Source: JAQVEM01 sp964610315
GTDB lineage: Bacteria > Actinomycetota > Humimicrobiia > Humimicrobiales > Humimicrobiaceae
Length of the DNA stretch: 47,939 bases
Direction of reading: 5' to 3'
NCBI GenBank assembly: GCA_964610315.1
Contig: CAZSVM010000019.1
Span: 1-47,939, forward strand
Shown here: positions 1-9,133 of the stretch, in pieces
Position numbering within the stretch: position 1 is the stretch's first letter
How the letters are laid out: every line of letters begins with the position of its first letter
Translations under genes and position numbers: made by a program
Notes under the pieces: generated by a model
Seen by the model: the letters and a program-made list of their open reading frames with translations, nothing else
Database searches by the model: none
What the model was told of the DNA's origin: nothing

Positions 1-3
1 TTT

Positions 4-60
4 CGCTGAACAAAACTGGGACTTTTAGGTGACATAATCGCTGAATATTGACACTTTTAC
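4..60. repeat. Imperfect direct repeat resembling an insertion-sequence end
   Basis: Two copies of a short unit start with cgctgaa at 4-10 and 40-46. Each runs into a gacttttag-like or gacactttta-like tail. Repeated transposase-binding units of this kind occur at the ends of IS21-family elements, so this could be the edge of an element lying left of the window. No transposase gene is visible, so the assignment is a guess. Confidence 0.22.
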
Positions 61-96
61 AAATTTAAAATTAACATTAAAAATTAACCTCATACT

Positions 97-1416
97 TTAA
101 TTTAATACTCCCCACAGTCCGTCTTTATATTCATGATTTGCAGTAACTTTTAGCAGCTTTCCCTTAAGCATGGGAAACTTCTCCCTGTCCATAGCAAAAT
201 AAAGCTTAATATAATTCCCGGAAGTTCCGCTTGCCATACTATCATGGTTGTCCATTTCTTCACATATAACATTCAATATTTTCCCGACATTACCTCTGAG
301 ATAAATATTTCTCAGTTCATTTCCTATATTCCTTAAAATTATACTTCTTTGAGATTTAACTTTTTCATCTACCTGTCCACCCATCTGGTAAGCAGAGGTA
401 TGTTTTCTTTTAGAGAATTTGAAAACATGGATTTTACTGAAGGCAATTTTTTTTATCATATCTATGGTTTGAGTGAAATCTTTATCATCCTCACCCGGAA
501 AGCCTATCATCACATCGGTGGCCAATGCCATATCAGGGAAAATTCCGGTTATTTTATTTATCTTTTTAAAATAATAATTTGCAGTATACGGTCTTCCCAT
601 CAGTTTTAGAATTTTATCGCTGCCGCTCTGCAGAGGAATATGCAGGTGAGGGGCAAAACGTATCTGGTTTCTGTTTAAAATATCCAGCAGCCTGCCGTCA
701 ATCTCGTTTACTTCTATAGAGCTTATTCTTATTCGTTTTATACCGGTATCTTCAATAATTTTTTCCAGCAAATCCGCCAGATTACCAGCTTTAACCGGGC
801 AGCCCGGACCTCTGATGTTAAAATCCACACCGTATTTTCCAATATGAATTCCGGTAAGAACTATTTCTTCAAAACCCTCGTCCCGCAGCTCTGCTATTTT
901 CTTTAAAACTTTCTCATCGGGAACACTACTGTATTTTCCTCTTACCCTGGGAACAATGCAATAAGTGCAGTTCTGCTCACACCCATCCTGGATTTTAACC
1001 AGTGGCCTTGAATGCATCCCACTATATGAAGGATAATCATCACAGGAGAAGTTCTTTCGGTTTTTCTCTTTTGCTATTTCCTTTATGATTAAATCCGGTA
1101 TCCTGTCCTTATCATCATTTTCCACTATCAAATCAATACCACACTCTTTCAGGAATTTTTTATTGAACGGTACAAAACAGCCGGTGACCAATATTTTGCT
1201 GTTTTTATTCTCTGATTTTAACCTTCTTATTAATTGGCGCGCTTTTCTGTCGCTCCGGGAAGTTACCGTGCAGGTGTTTACCAAACAAAAATCAGGATGC
1301 CCATTATAAGTAACCAGATCCATTCCTTTTTTTTGCAGTTCTTTTATCATAGAATCGGATTCGCTTTGATTTACTTTGCACCCCAGAGTATCTACCGAAA
1401 ACTTTACCCCGCTCAT
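97..1416 (-). CDS. mtaB: tRNA (N6-threonylcarbamoyladenosine-37) methylthiotransferase MtaB
   Basis: This radical-SAM enzyme adds a methylthio group to t6A37 in ANN-decoding tRNAs, giving ms2t6A. The 439-residue length is normal. The N-terminal UPF0004 domain starts with TLGCKVNQSES, whose Cys helps bind the auxiliary cluster. The radical-SAM CxxxCxxC motif lies in DGCEQNCTYCIVPRVRG near residue 145, and a TRAM-like tail follows. Its ATG overlaps the TGA of rsmE by four bases, so the two are translationally coupled at the end of the hrcA-dnaJ-rsmE-mtaB run. The genes that make its t6A substrate (tsaD, tsaB, tsaE) are at 21.9-24.5 kb. MiaB is the main alternative, but the N-terminal signature and the gene context favour MtaB. 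Confidence 0.9.
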   Translation of the reverse strand: MSGVKFSVDTLGCKVNQSESDSMIKELQKKGMDLVTYNGHPDFCLVNTCTVTSRSDRKARQLIRRLKSENKNSKILVTGCFVPFNKKFLKECGIDLIVENDDKDRIPDLIIKEIAKEKNRKNFSCDDYPSYSGMHSRPLVKIQDGCEQNCTYCIVPRVRGKYSSVPDEKVLKKIAELRDEGFEEIVLTGIHIGKYGVDFNIRGPGCPVKAGNLADLLEKIIEDTGIKRIRISSIEVNEIDGRLLDILNRNQIRFAPHLHIPLQSGSDKILKLMGRPYTANYYFKKINKITGIFPDMALATDVMIGFPGEDDKDFTQTIDMIKKIAFSKIHVFKFSKRKHTSAYQMGGQVDEKVKSQRSIILRNIGNELRNIYLRGNVGKILNVICEEMDNHDSMASGTSGNYIKLYFAMDREKFPMLKGKLLKVTANHEYKDGLWGVLN

Positions 1417-2150
1417 TTTTGACTTCCAATCAGATAATCCAGTACCGATAAAAAGTAAATTGCCGCTGTTTCGGAGCGGTAGATATTTCCGCCTAACTTT
1501 ATCTCTTTGCCGCCGCTTTCTTTAAGAAAACTTAATTCACTGGCCTCAAAACCGCCCTCGGGTCCTATTATAAAACCGATACTGGATATATTCGATAAAG
1601 TTCTTAAAGTCTCCGCCAGATTTTTATAGTCACCGGTACTTTTTTCATAAGGTATGTAAAAAAGATCATATTCCGAAACCTTGATGCCGTAAATGTCCCG
1701 GGGAGCGAGTACCTCACACTTATAATCTCTTTTGCTCTGTTTTGAAGCCCCGTCAGAAATTTTCTGCCACCTCTCAATCTTTGGGGAAATTTTTTTAATA
1801 TCTACTGCTATCCTTCCGCTTATAATCGGCACTATCTCATCCACACCTATCTCCGTTGATTTTTGAATTACGAATTCCATCGAATTTTTTTTGAGTATGC
1901 ACTGGAACAAAACAAGCCGGGGGGATTTCCTGACAATCCTTTTCTTATCTTTTATCTCCAGTATAACCTCGGATTTACTTATATCTGAAATTTCGGTTTT
2001 ATACTTGTACTCTCTATTATCGGATATATAAACTAAATCTCCTATTTTACTTCTGAGCACATTTTTAAGATGATTTAAATCCTCTCCCCCTATTTTTATT
2101 TTATTTTCCCCGATATTGCCAGCATCTATAAAAAAATATGGATGGCTCAT
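1413..2150 (-). CDS. rsmE: 16S rRNA (uracil-1498-N3) methyltransferase RsmE
   Basis: RsmE is a SPOUT-fold methyltransferase that methylates U1498 of 16S rRNA. The 245-residue length is typical. An N-terminal PUA-like barrel contains HLKNVLRSKIGD. The C-terminal knot carries the SAM-binding IGPEGGFEASE and LGGNIYRSETAAI segments, both hallmarks of the family. It lies between dnaJ (111-base gap) and mtaB (four-base overlap), the usual hrcA-dnaJ-rsmE neighbourhood. The stop codon is TGA, which shows that TGA works as a stop in this genome. Confidence 0.93.
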   Translation of the reverse strand: MSHPYFFIDAGNIGENKIKIGGEDLNHLKNVLRSKIGDLVYISDNREYKYKTEISDISKSEVILEIKDKKRIVRKSPRLVLFQCILKKNSMEFVIQKSTEIGVDEIVPIISGRIAVDIKKISPKIERWQKISDGASKQSKRDYKCEVLAPRDIYGIKVSEYDLFYIPYEKSTGDYKNLAETLRTLSNISSIGFIIGPEGGFEASELSFLKESGGKEIKLGGNIYRSETAAIYFLSVLDYLIGSQK

Positions 2151-2261
2151 TTTTTAAGTTTGCCCAAGTTATAATAATAGTAAATAATTATAGCCGATAA
2201 TTAGATTAATATAATATAAAAGGGATATTTTGCAGCTTTTTTTATGGCTCCTAAAACTTCC

Positions 2262-3398
2262 TTATTTTTTGAATGCATTTTTAATATTGGAAAAGGCACT
2301 CTGGATCCCATCACCAACTGTTTCTTCTCTTCCTGCGGCATACTTTTTTAAAAGTGCTATTTCTTCCCTGGTGAGTCTGGCAGGAATTTTAACATTTATA
2401 TTTATTATCTGGTCGCCTCTTCGGTACCCATTGAGCTGAACTATTCCTCTGGATTTGAGAATAATTTTTTCACCAGGCTGGGTTCCCGGTTTGATATTCA
2501 TCTCCTCCTTACCATCAAGGGTTTCTATCATTACCTTACAGCCGAGGGCAGCCTGGGCAAAAGATATGTCCACAGCGGATAGTATGTCATTTTCTTCTCT
2601 TTTAAATCCGGGGTGAGGAATTACCTTTACCGTTACATACAAATCTCCATTTATGGAGTCCCTGCCCAGTGAGTTTCCCTTACCGGCCAGCCTTAAACTG
2701 TCCCCGTCATGTATTCCGGCAGGAATATCCAGTTTTATTTTCTTCTTTTCGGAACGATAACCTCTTCCTTTACATTTACTGCAGGGATCCTTTATTATTT
2801 TACCGGAACCACCGCATTCGGTGCAGTCGGATGTGGTTATTATGCTTCCGATAATAGATTGCCTGGCAGTTCGGACTCTTCCGGTTCCACCGCATTCGGC
2901 ACAGGTAACAATCCCGCCGTCAGTAGCACTACCCTTTCCACCGCAGAACTGGCAAATATCATTTACCTTGTATTCAATTTCCTTTTTAACTCCATAGGCA
3001 GATTCCTTGAAATTTATTTTTACCTCAATACTTATATCGGAACCTCTTTCCCTCCGCCTACTTCTCTGACTGCTGGAAAAAGGACTGCCGAATCCGGTAC
3101 CAAAGATAGTATTGAATATATCTCCGAATCCGAATTCCGAAAATACACTCCCAAAATCAAAATCTTCAAACAGATTCCTGCTGAACCCGAATCGATCATA
3201 CTGCCTTCTCTTTTCTTCATTACTGAGTACCGCATAGGCCTCGGAAATCTCCTTAAATTTCTCCTCTGCCTCTGGATTACCATTATTTACATCAGGATGA
3301 TACTTACGGGCAAGTTTTCTATATTCTCTTTTTATGTCTTCCAGGGTGCAGCTCCGGGATAATCCCAGAACTTCATAATAATCTCTTTTATTTGCCAC
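2262..3398 (-). CDS. dnaJ: Chaperone DnaJ (Hsp40)
   Basis: DnaJ is a co-chaperone that delivers unfolded clients to DnaK and stimulates its ATPase. The 378 residues show the full type I layout: a J domain (1-70) with the HPD triad at 34-36; a Gly/Phe-rich linker at about 70-115; four CxxCxGxG zinc repeats (CQFCGGKG, CAECGGTG, CTECGGSG, CSKCKGRG) at about 148-215; and the C-terminal client-binding barrels. It follows hrcA by 130 bases. No dnaK or grpE is present beside it, so the full chaperone set must be elsewhere. In Actinobacteria the hrcA-linked copy is usually a second DnaJ, and this one may be too. Confidence 0.95.
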   Translation of the reverse strand: MANKRDYYEVLGLSRSCTLEDIKREYRKLARKYHPDVNNGNPEAEEKFKEISEAYAVLSNEEKRRQYDRFGFSRNLFEDFDFGSVFSEFGFGDIFNTIFGTGFGSPFSSSQRSRRRERGSDISIEVKINFKESAYGVKKEIEYKVNDICQFCGGKGSATDGGIVTCAECGGTGRVRTARQSIIGSIITTSDCTECGGSGKIIKDPCSKCKGRGYRSEKKKIKLDIPAGIHDGDSLRLAGKGNSLGRDSINGDLYVTVKVIPHPGFKREENDILSAVDISFAQAALGCKVMIETLDGKEEMNIKPGTQPGEKIILKSRGIVQLNGYRRGDQIININVKIPARLTREEIALLKKYAAGREETVGDGIQSAFSNIKNAFKK

Positions 3399-3528
3399 TG
3401 GACAAAATCACCTCAAAATAAAAGTATATTTCCATGTTACCATGATTTATGAAATATTAGCGCAGAAATAATAACTCATTTCGACACTTTTTTCCAGTTT
3501 CTGCTTAAATGCTTCCCAATGACGGGCA

Positions 3529-4587
3529 CTAAGCCCTAGAATTGAAAATCTCTGTCAGACTCTTTCTAAAAAGATTGAGACTTTTTATAACCCGGCAGTA
3601 ATCCATTCTTTTAGGCCCTAAAACACCTATGGCTCCGGCCGAGTTGCCATAAATCTTATACTTGGATGCTATCAGGCTCAAATCTTCAGTGCCTTCTTCA
3701 AACAATTCCGAACCGATTTTTACCACAAAATCACTGTCACCGGAAAAGTCCAATAACAATTTCATAAGCAGATACTCATCTTCTATAACTCGCAGGATAT
3801 TCTGAATTTTTTTCAGGTCAATAAATTCAGGCTGCTGCAGTATTACTGATGTACCATAGATAAAAATTTTATTATACTGAAAGTTTTCTTTAATACACTC
3901 TTTTATCAGTTCGACAACTTTATTTATAAGCAATATAAGGTAGGAATCACCTTTCAGTATCTTTATATCTTCCATATCGATATCCACAATACTTTTATCT
4001 CTAAGCTGTAAATTCATAATATTCGCCGCCGCCTGCAGATCCAGATCCGTATATTTGCCCCCCAGAGGGGCACTTCTTTTATAAACTCTTCCGGTATCCG
4101 TGATTAAAACCATCAGTATATTTCCGCCGTGAAACTTTAAAAGTTCTATATGTTTATATCTACTCTGCTGAATGGTAGGGGCCACTATCATGGATAAATA
4201 ACTGGTGAACCTTGCCAGCATCTCAGCAGACTTTTGCAGGATTGTTTCAATTTCCATATCTTTGTCAATGGCTATATCCAGAGCGCTGCTATCAAGAGTG
4301 CCGCCGTTTTTATCATCAGCACCGGTATTTACATTCAATTCTTCTTTTATGACTTTATCCACATAAAACCGGTAACCTTTATCAGTGGGCATTCTTCCTG
4401 CCGATGTATGAGGATGGGTAAGGTAACCCATTGCTTCCAGTTCTGCCATTTCTTTTCTTATAGTGGCTGAGCTAAGATCGAATTCCGAATCCTGTGCTAT
4501 ATTTTTTGACGAAACAGGATCGGCCCTGGCAATAAATCTATCCACCACTTCTTTTAAAATTCCAATTTTTCTTTCAGTAAATTTCAT
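3529..4587 (-). CDS. hrcA: Heat-inducible transcription repressor HrcA
   Basis: HrcA represses chaperone operons by binding CIRCE (TTAGCACTC-N9-GAGTGCTAA), and its activity depends on GroEL. The 352-residue length is normal. The N-terminal winged helix reads KFTERKIGILKEVVD with SSATIRKEMAELEAMGYL. A GAF-like core and inserted dimerisation domain follow, and the C-terminus has the conserved YGNSAGAIGVLGPKRMDY. It is the first gene of hrcA-dnaJ-rsmE-mtaB and is divergent from the thiamin operon. I see no CIRCE in front of hrcA itself, but a degenerate one precedes groES at 21771-21797. Confidence 0.93.
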   Translation of the reverse strand: MKFTERKIGILKEVVDRFIARADPVSSKNIAQDSEFDLSSATIRKEMAELEAMGYLTHPHTSAGRMPTDKGYRFYVDKVIKEELNVNTGADDKNGGTLDSSALDIAIDKDMEIETILQKSAEMLARFTSYLSMIVAPTIQQSRYKHIELLKFHGGNILMVLITDTGRVYKRSAPLGGKYTDLDLQAAANIMNLQLRDKSIVDIDMEDIKILKGDSYLILLINKVVELIKECIKENFQYNKIFIYGTSVILQQPEFIDLKKIQNILRVIEDEYLLMKLLLDFSGDSDFVVKIGSELFEEGTEDLSLIASKYKIYGNSAGAIGVLGPKRMDYCRVIKSLNLFRKSLTEIFNSRA

Positions 4588-4767
4588 ATAAAACCACTAC
4601 CCCGATACCTGAAATTTCTTATATGGCATCGTAAATATTTTTATACCCTCTTTGCCATTGTTAATATAAACTATTTATGATAATATCCATTAAGTTTTAA
4701 CAATTTAACCTTGTTTTGTTCTTTTATATTATAAAGAAAATTTTTTGAAAATTAAATATTTACAAAT

Positions 4768-4862
4768 ACTTAGGGGAGCTTTTAAAGCTGAGAGGACAGC
4801 TTATCGATTAAGCTATCGACCCTTAAACCTGACCTAGGTAATACTAGCGTAGGAAAAGTAGA
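4768..4862 (+). promoter_or_regulatory. TPP riboswitch (THI element)
   Basis: The conserved THI-box blocks are present in order: taggggagc at 4771, gctgagagga at about 4787, gacccttaaacctga at about 4818, and ctaggtaatactagcgtagg at 4834-4853. A short closing stem is formed by tactt and aagta. The element lies about 250 bases upstream of thiM on the same strand and is followed by a terminator. Bound thiamin pyrophosphate is therefore expected to stop transcription of the thi genes. Confidence 0.95.
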
Positions 4863-4870
4863 AATAAGTA

Positions 4871-4907
4871 AACTACTAATCAACGGTCAGGTTAGTAGTT
4901 TTTTTAT
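4871..4907 (+). terminator. Riboswitch-controlled intrinsic terminator
   Basis: The stem aactactaa (4871-4879) pairs perfectly with ttagtagtt (4892-4900), and a run of T follows. An alternative pairing is visible: aacctgacc in the aptamer (4826-4834) is perfectly complementary to ggtcaggtt (4885-4893). That pairing would disrupt both the aptamer and the terminator. This is the expected on/off switch: with TPP bound the terminator forms, and without it the antiterminator forms. Confidence 0.9.
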
Positions 4908-5108
4908 TTTAAGTGATTTTATCTCTTTAAGAATCTGATAATTACTTAAAAAGAGGAGTAAATAAAAAATTTTTAGAAAAAAGAGATATAAATAGATTTA
5001 AAGAAAGATTTTAAAATTTAAATTTTTAAAAATATGCCAATTTTAATTCTTAATCTTGATAAAATTAATAAAAAATAAAATAAAAAACTTAGGGCAGGAA
5101 AGGATACT

Positions 5109-5903
5109 GTGAACATAATAGAAAATCTGCAAAAAATAAGGGAACAAAGGCCCCTTGTACACCATATAACAAACTGGGTAACCATTTATGACTGTGCCAA
5201 TATAGTAAGAGTTATAGGCGGACTACCGGTAATGGCTCATGCAGCAGAAGAGGTCGAACAAATGACTTCTATTTCCAGTGCTCTTGTTCTAAATATTGGA
5301 ACTTTGACCGTTGATTTAATAAAGTCCATGATTGCAGCAGGCAGAAAAGCAAATCAAAAAAATATACCGGTAATCCTGGATATTGTCGGAGCCGGTGCTA
5401 CCGATTTAAGAACGAATAAATCAAAGGAAATTTTGGATAAAGTAAGTGTCTCTATTTTAAAAGGAAACTCATCGGAAATTGGAACCATAGCAGGTGTGGA
5501 AGCGGAAACAAAAGGAGTAGAGGCCATATCGGTAAAGGGTAACCCGGTAGAAATAGCAAAAAATTTAGCCAGCGAAAAAAATCTTACTGTGGTAATAACC
5601 GGAAAAGAGGACATTGTATCTAATGGAAAGGATGTTTATATTTGTAAAAACGGACATCCTATGATGGGCTGCTTTGTGGGATCGGGCTGTATGGCTGCTT
5701 CGGCAATAGGGACATTTGCTGCTGTGGAGAAAGATTATGCCCTGGCTTCGGCAAATGCCCTCTCTCTTCTTGGTATAGCCGGGGAGCTGGCAGCAAGGAC
5801 TGCCAGGGGACCTGATTCATATAAGATTATTTTAATGGATGAAATTTTTAATATCGATGAAGCTAAAATTAAAAAAATGATAAAACTGGAAAAAATAGAA
5901 TAA
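5109..5903 (+). CDS. thiM: Hydroxyethylthiazole kinase ThiM
   Basis: ThiM phosphorylates 4-methyl-5-(2-hydroxyethyl)thiazole, salvaging the thiazole half of thiamin. It has 264 residues, a normal length, and a ribokinase-like fold. The N-terminal PLVHHITNWVT motif is diagnostic. The substrate and ATP sites include DIVGAGATDLRT, LKGNSSEIG and the C-terminal anion hole GCFVGSGCMAASAIG. The start is GTG at 5109, preceded by aggaaagg. It is the first gene behind the TPP riboswitch and is one base from thiE. No thiG, thiS or thiD is in the window, so the thiazole may be salvaged rather than made here. Confidence 0.95.
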   Translation: MNIIENLQKIREQRPLVHHITNWVTIYDCANIVRVIGGLPVMAHAAEEVEQMTSISSALVLNIGTLTVDLIKSMIAAGRKANQKNIPVILDIVGAGATDLRTNKSKEILDKVSVSILKGNSSEIGTIAGVEAETKGVEAISVKGNPVEIAKNLASEKNLTVVITGKEDIVSNGKDVYICKNGHPMMGCFVGSGCMAASAIGTFAAVEKDYALASANALSLLGIAGELAARTARGPDSYKIILMDEIFNIDEAKIKKMIKLEKIE

Positions 5904-5904
5904 A

Positions 5905-6555
5905 ATGAAAGAAAAACTTAAAAATATAGATTTGTATCTTATAACCGATTCCGGATTAACCAGAAAAAACGCTCTGGAAGACGTAAGATCGGCTTCGAAA
6001 GCCGGAGTAAAAATAATACAGTACAGGGAAAAAAATAAAAATACTTTAGAAATGATAAAAGAAGCAGAAAAAATAGGTAAACTTTGTAAAAAAAATGATG
6101 TTTTATTCATAATAAATGATAGAGTTGATATAGCTCTGGCAGTAGATGCTGACGGAGTACATCTTGGCAGCGATGATATGCCCTGCAGTACCGCCAGAAA
6201 GATACTTGGAAATAGAAAGATAATCGGACTAACCGTCCATAATACCGCAGAAGCGGTTGAGGCTGAAAGGTCAGGCGCCGATTATATCGGAGTAAGCCCT
6301 GTATTTGAAACCCGCACCAAACCGGATGCCGGAAAACCGGGTGGAATAAAGTTTATAGAAGCAGTAAAGAAAAAAATAAAAATTCCATTTGTAGCCATCG
6401 GGGGAATAAATGAAACCAATATAGCAGATGTACTTAAGGCAGGTGCAAAATCGGTAGCCATAATCTCGGCTATTGTTTCCAGACCCGATGTTGAAAAAGA
6501 ATGCAAAAAATTTAGAAATATTATTTTGAATAGCTCCGGATCCCGGGGCAAATAA
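5905..6555 (+). CDS. thiE: Thiamin-phosphate synthase ThiE
   Basis: ThiE joins HMP-pyrophosphate to thiazole phosphate to make thiamin monophosphate. It is a 216-residue TIM barrel. Recognisable blocks are IQYREKNK (substrate loop), IINDRVDIALAVDADGVHLGSDD (metal and pyrophosphate binding), GLTVHNTAEA, YIGVSPVFETRTKPDAG and PFVAIGGINETNI. The ATG at 5905 is one base after the thiM stop, so the two are coupled. A 121-base gap follows before thiC. Confidence 0.95.
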   Translation: MKEKLKNIDLYLITDSGLTRKNALEDVRSASKAGVKIIQYREKNKNTLEMIKEAEKIGKLCKKNDVLFIINDRVDIALAVDADGVHLGSDDMPCSTARKILGNRKIIGLTVHNTAEAVEAERSGADYIGVSPVFETRTKPDAGKPGGIKFIEAVKKKIKIPFVAIGGINETNIADVLKAGAKSVAIISAIVSRPDVEKECKKFRNIILNSSGSRGK

Positions 6556-6676
6556 AAAAATATTAGGATATAAGAAAATAAAGGGATACACATAATATTT
6601 TACATAACCTTTTAAATTTGGATAAATATAATAACATCAGAATAAAGATAGTTTAAAAAGGAGGCTAAAAGAATAA

Positions 6677-8005
6677 ATGACACAGTTAACCCAAGCATTG
6701 AGTGGAAAAATAACCAAACAGATGAAAATAACAGCAGAACAGGAAGGAGTATCTGCCGGGTATATAAGAAAACACCTGGCAGAAGGAAGCATAGTTATTC
6801 CTTATAACAGGAAGCACCTCTCTCTTAAATCACCCTGTGCCATTGGGAAAGGACTTAGAACCAAAGTTAATGCCAATATAGGAACCTCTTCCGAACATGT
6901 CAGTTTGAAAGAGGAATTGGAAAAATTAAAAGTAGCTCTGGAAGCAAAAACCGATACCATAATGGATTTAAGTACGGGCGGAGACATGAATAAAATTAGG
7001 AGTGCCATTATAGAAAATTCTCCGGTACCGGTAGGAACAGTCCCTATTTACCAGGCTGCTATTGAGGCTGCAAAAAGAAACGGTATCGTTAACATGACCG
7101 GGGATCACATTTTTGATGTAATCGAAAAGCAGGCAGAAGACGGAGTTGACTTTATGACTGTACACTGCGGCGTAACTATAGAATCTGTTGAAAGGTTAAA
7201 GCATCAGGGCAGAATTCTGGATATCGTAAGCAGGGGCGGCGCCTTTCTGGTTGAATGGATGCTGTACAATGGGAAAGAAAATCCTCTGTATGAGAATTAT
7301 GATCTGCTGTTAAAAATAGCTAAAAAACATGATTTAACCCTGAGTCTGGGAGATGGATTAAGGCCCGGCTGTCTGGCTGATGCAACAGACAGAGGCCAGA
7401 TACAGGAAATGATAATCCTGGGAGAGCTGGTAAAAAAAGCCAGAAAAGAAGGTGTTCAGGTAATAATAGAAGGTCCGGGACATATGCCTATAGACCAGAT
7501 AGAAGCCAATGTTTTACTTGAAAAAAAGATTTGTGATAATGCTCCTTTTTATGTCCTGGGTCCGCTGGTTACCGATATATCATCGGGTTACGATCATATT
7601 GCCGGAGCTATCGGCGGAGCTATTGCCGGTTACTATGGCGCCGATTACCTTTGTTATCTCACTCCCTCCGAACATTTAAGACTCCCCACAGTAGAGGATG
7701 TCAGAGAAGGAGTTATTATAACCAGAATCGCCGCACATGCCGCAGATATCGCCGGAGGCAAAAAACACGCTCTGGATAAAGATATTGAAATGGCAAAAGC
7801 AAGAAAAAATTTGGACTGGGATAAACAGATAAATCTGTCCATAGATCCTGAAAAAGCAAGGCGATTTAGAAAAGAGAGTAAAATAAGTGACGATAAGTGT
7901 ACCATGTGCGGAAAATACTGCGCCATAGATATAGTTAATAAATATCTCCAGGAGGACATGGGAACACCTAAAATAAAAATAAAAAAAGAAAAACTGATAA
8001 AATAA
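6677..8005 (+). CDS. thiC: Phosphomethylpyrimidine synthase ThiC
   Basis: ThiC is a radical-SAM enzyme that rearranges aminoimidazole ribotide to HMP-phosphate. The 442-residue length fits the short bacterial form. Visible landmarks are DLSTGGDMNKIR, the substrate-binding IIEGPGHMPIDQI, LGPLVTDISSGYDHI, and the C-terminal cluster motif CTMCGKYC (CxxC-x4-C type) near 415-422. An aaaaggagg ribosome site precedes the ATG by 12 bases, which is rather long. The 3' end is A-rich and contains seven consecutive A at 7981-7987 in the phase A-AAA-AAA, which matters for how thiL is translated. Confidence 0.95.
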   Translation: MTQLTQALSGKITKQMKITAEQEGVSAGYIRKHLAEGSIVIPYNRKHLSLKSPCAIGKGLRTKVNANIGTSSEHVSLKEELEKLKVALEAKTDTIMDLSTGGDMNKIRSAIIENSPVPVGTVPIYQAAIEAAKRNGIVNMTGDHIFDVIEKQAEDGVDFMTVHCGVTIESVERLKHQGRILDIVSRGGAFLVEWMLYNGKENPLYENYDLLLKIAKKHDLTLSLGDGLRPGCLADATDRGQIQEMIILGELVKKARKEGVQVIIEGPGHMPIDQIEANVLLEKKICDNAPFYVLGPLVTDISSGYDHIAGAIGGAIAGYYGADYLCYLTPSEHLRLPTVEDVREGVIITRIAAHAADIAGGKKHALDKDIEMAKARKNLDWDKQINLSIDPEKARRFRKESKISDDKCTMCGKYCAIDIVNKYLQEDMGTPKIKIKKEKLIK

Positions 8006-8046
8006 GAGAAATAGAGAAAAAAGCTAAAAAGAAAGAGAAAAATAAA

Positions 8047-9030
8047 ATAGAAATATATCCTAAAAGTAAAAAAACCAGTATTTCCGAAATCGGCGGTGAA
8101 TTTGCCTTAATAGAAAGACTGGCCAGAAAGCCGCTGGATAAAAATATAATTAAAGGGATAGGCGACGATGCTGCCGTTATAAAAACAGGCAGCAGATATT
8201 TGGCCTTTACCACGGATACACTGGTAGAAGGCGATCATTTCTCCCTAAGTTATTTCACTCCCCGGCAGATTGGTAAAAAAGCAGTGGAAATCAATGTTTC
8301 TGATATAGGAGCCATGGGTGCAAAACCTAAATATTTCCTGGTTTCTCTGGTTCTGCCCAAGGACATAGAAATCGGAATTATTGAAAATATTTATAAGGGA
8401 ATGAGACGGGCTGGAAAGAAATACCGGATCGAAATCATAGGCGGCAACATAACCCACGGCAAACAGCTCATAATAGATATATGCATGATTGGTGAGGCAA
8501 AAAAAGAAAACCTTAAATTCCGCTCCTCCGCCCAGCCGGGCGACCTTATTCTGGTCAGCGGCGATCTAGGCTCAAGTTCGGCCGGACTACATCTATTATC
8601 AACAGGAAAAGAGGGATTTGCCGATGTAAAAAAGAGACATCTGGAACCAGAGGCAAAATTTTACAAAGTAAAACCTTTCTTAAAATATATCAAGGCCATG
8701 ATAGATGTCTCTGATGGCCTGGCTTCCGAGGTAAGCAGAATATGCGAGCAGAGCAATACCGGGGCAATTATCTATGCCGATTCCATTCCTCTAAAGCCCA
8801 TAACCAAAAAAGCAGCAAAAGCCTGCGGCAAGAACGCACTGGATTTTGCCCTGTATGGGGGAGAGGACTTTGAACTGGTCTATACGGTCTCAAAAAAGAA
8901 TCTGGATAAAGTTAAAGGGTTCGTGGTGGGAAAGATAACCGAAAAAAAAGGTATCAGAATCTATAGAGAAGGCAAAGAGGAAACCATCACCAAGCACGGC
9001 TATGATCATTTCCTGACAGAACCTGACTAA
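8047..9030 (+). CDS. thiL: Thiamin-monophosphate kinase ThiL (start codon not canonical)
   Basis: ThiL phosphorylates thiamin monophosphate to the cofactor TPP. Family motifs run from SEIGGEFALIERL (8083) through GIGDDAAVI, TTDTLVEGDHF, VSDIGAMGAKP, GGNITHG, GDLGSSSAG and MIDVSDGLASEV. The frame is open from 7972, overlapping thiC in the -1 frame, but contains no ATG, GTG or TTG until a TTG at 8200. That is about 40 codons inside the conserved N-terminus, so 8200 cannot be the real start. 8047 (ATA) is a provisional choice with only a weak gaaagag upstream. ATA at 8002 or 8011, ATT at 8080, or a -1 frameshift from thiC are alternatives. The function is secure, but the 5' end is not. Confidence 0.85.
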   Translation: MEIYPKSKKTSISEIGGEFALIERLARKPLDKNIIKGIGDDAAVIKTGSRYLAFTTDTLVEGDHFSLSYFTPRQIGKKAVEINVSDIGAMGAKPKYFLVSLVLPKDIEIGIIENIYKGMRRAGKKYRIEIIGGNITHGKQLIIDICMIGEAKKENLKFRSSAQPGDLILVSGDLGSSSAGLHLLSTGKEGFADVKKRHLEPEAKFYKVKPFLKYIKAMIDVSDGLASEVSRICEQSNTGAIIYADSIPLKPITKKAAKACGKNALDFALYGGEDFELVYTVSKKNLDKVKGFVVGKITEKKGIRIYREGKEETITKHGYDHFLTEPD

Positions 9031-9133
9031 AAAATTTCTACCGGATCAGTCCGATATAAATTCCGCTATCCCAAAAAAAATAAAAGAATTTTCATTATTT
9101 GGTTCTTTCCTAAAAAAATAAAAATGAAATAAA

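Noticed and set aside
2709..3362. Plus-strand 217-residue frame inside dnaJ
   Set aside because: It is the reverse shadow of the conserved dnaJ zinc-finger and Gly/Phe regions.
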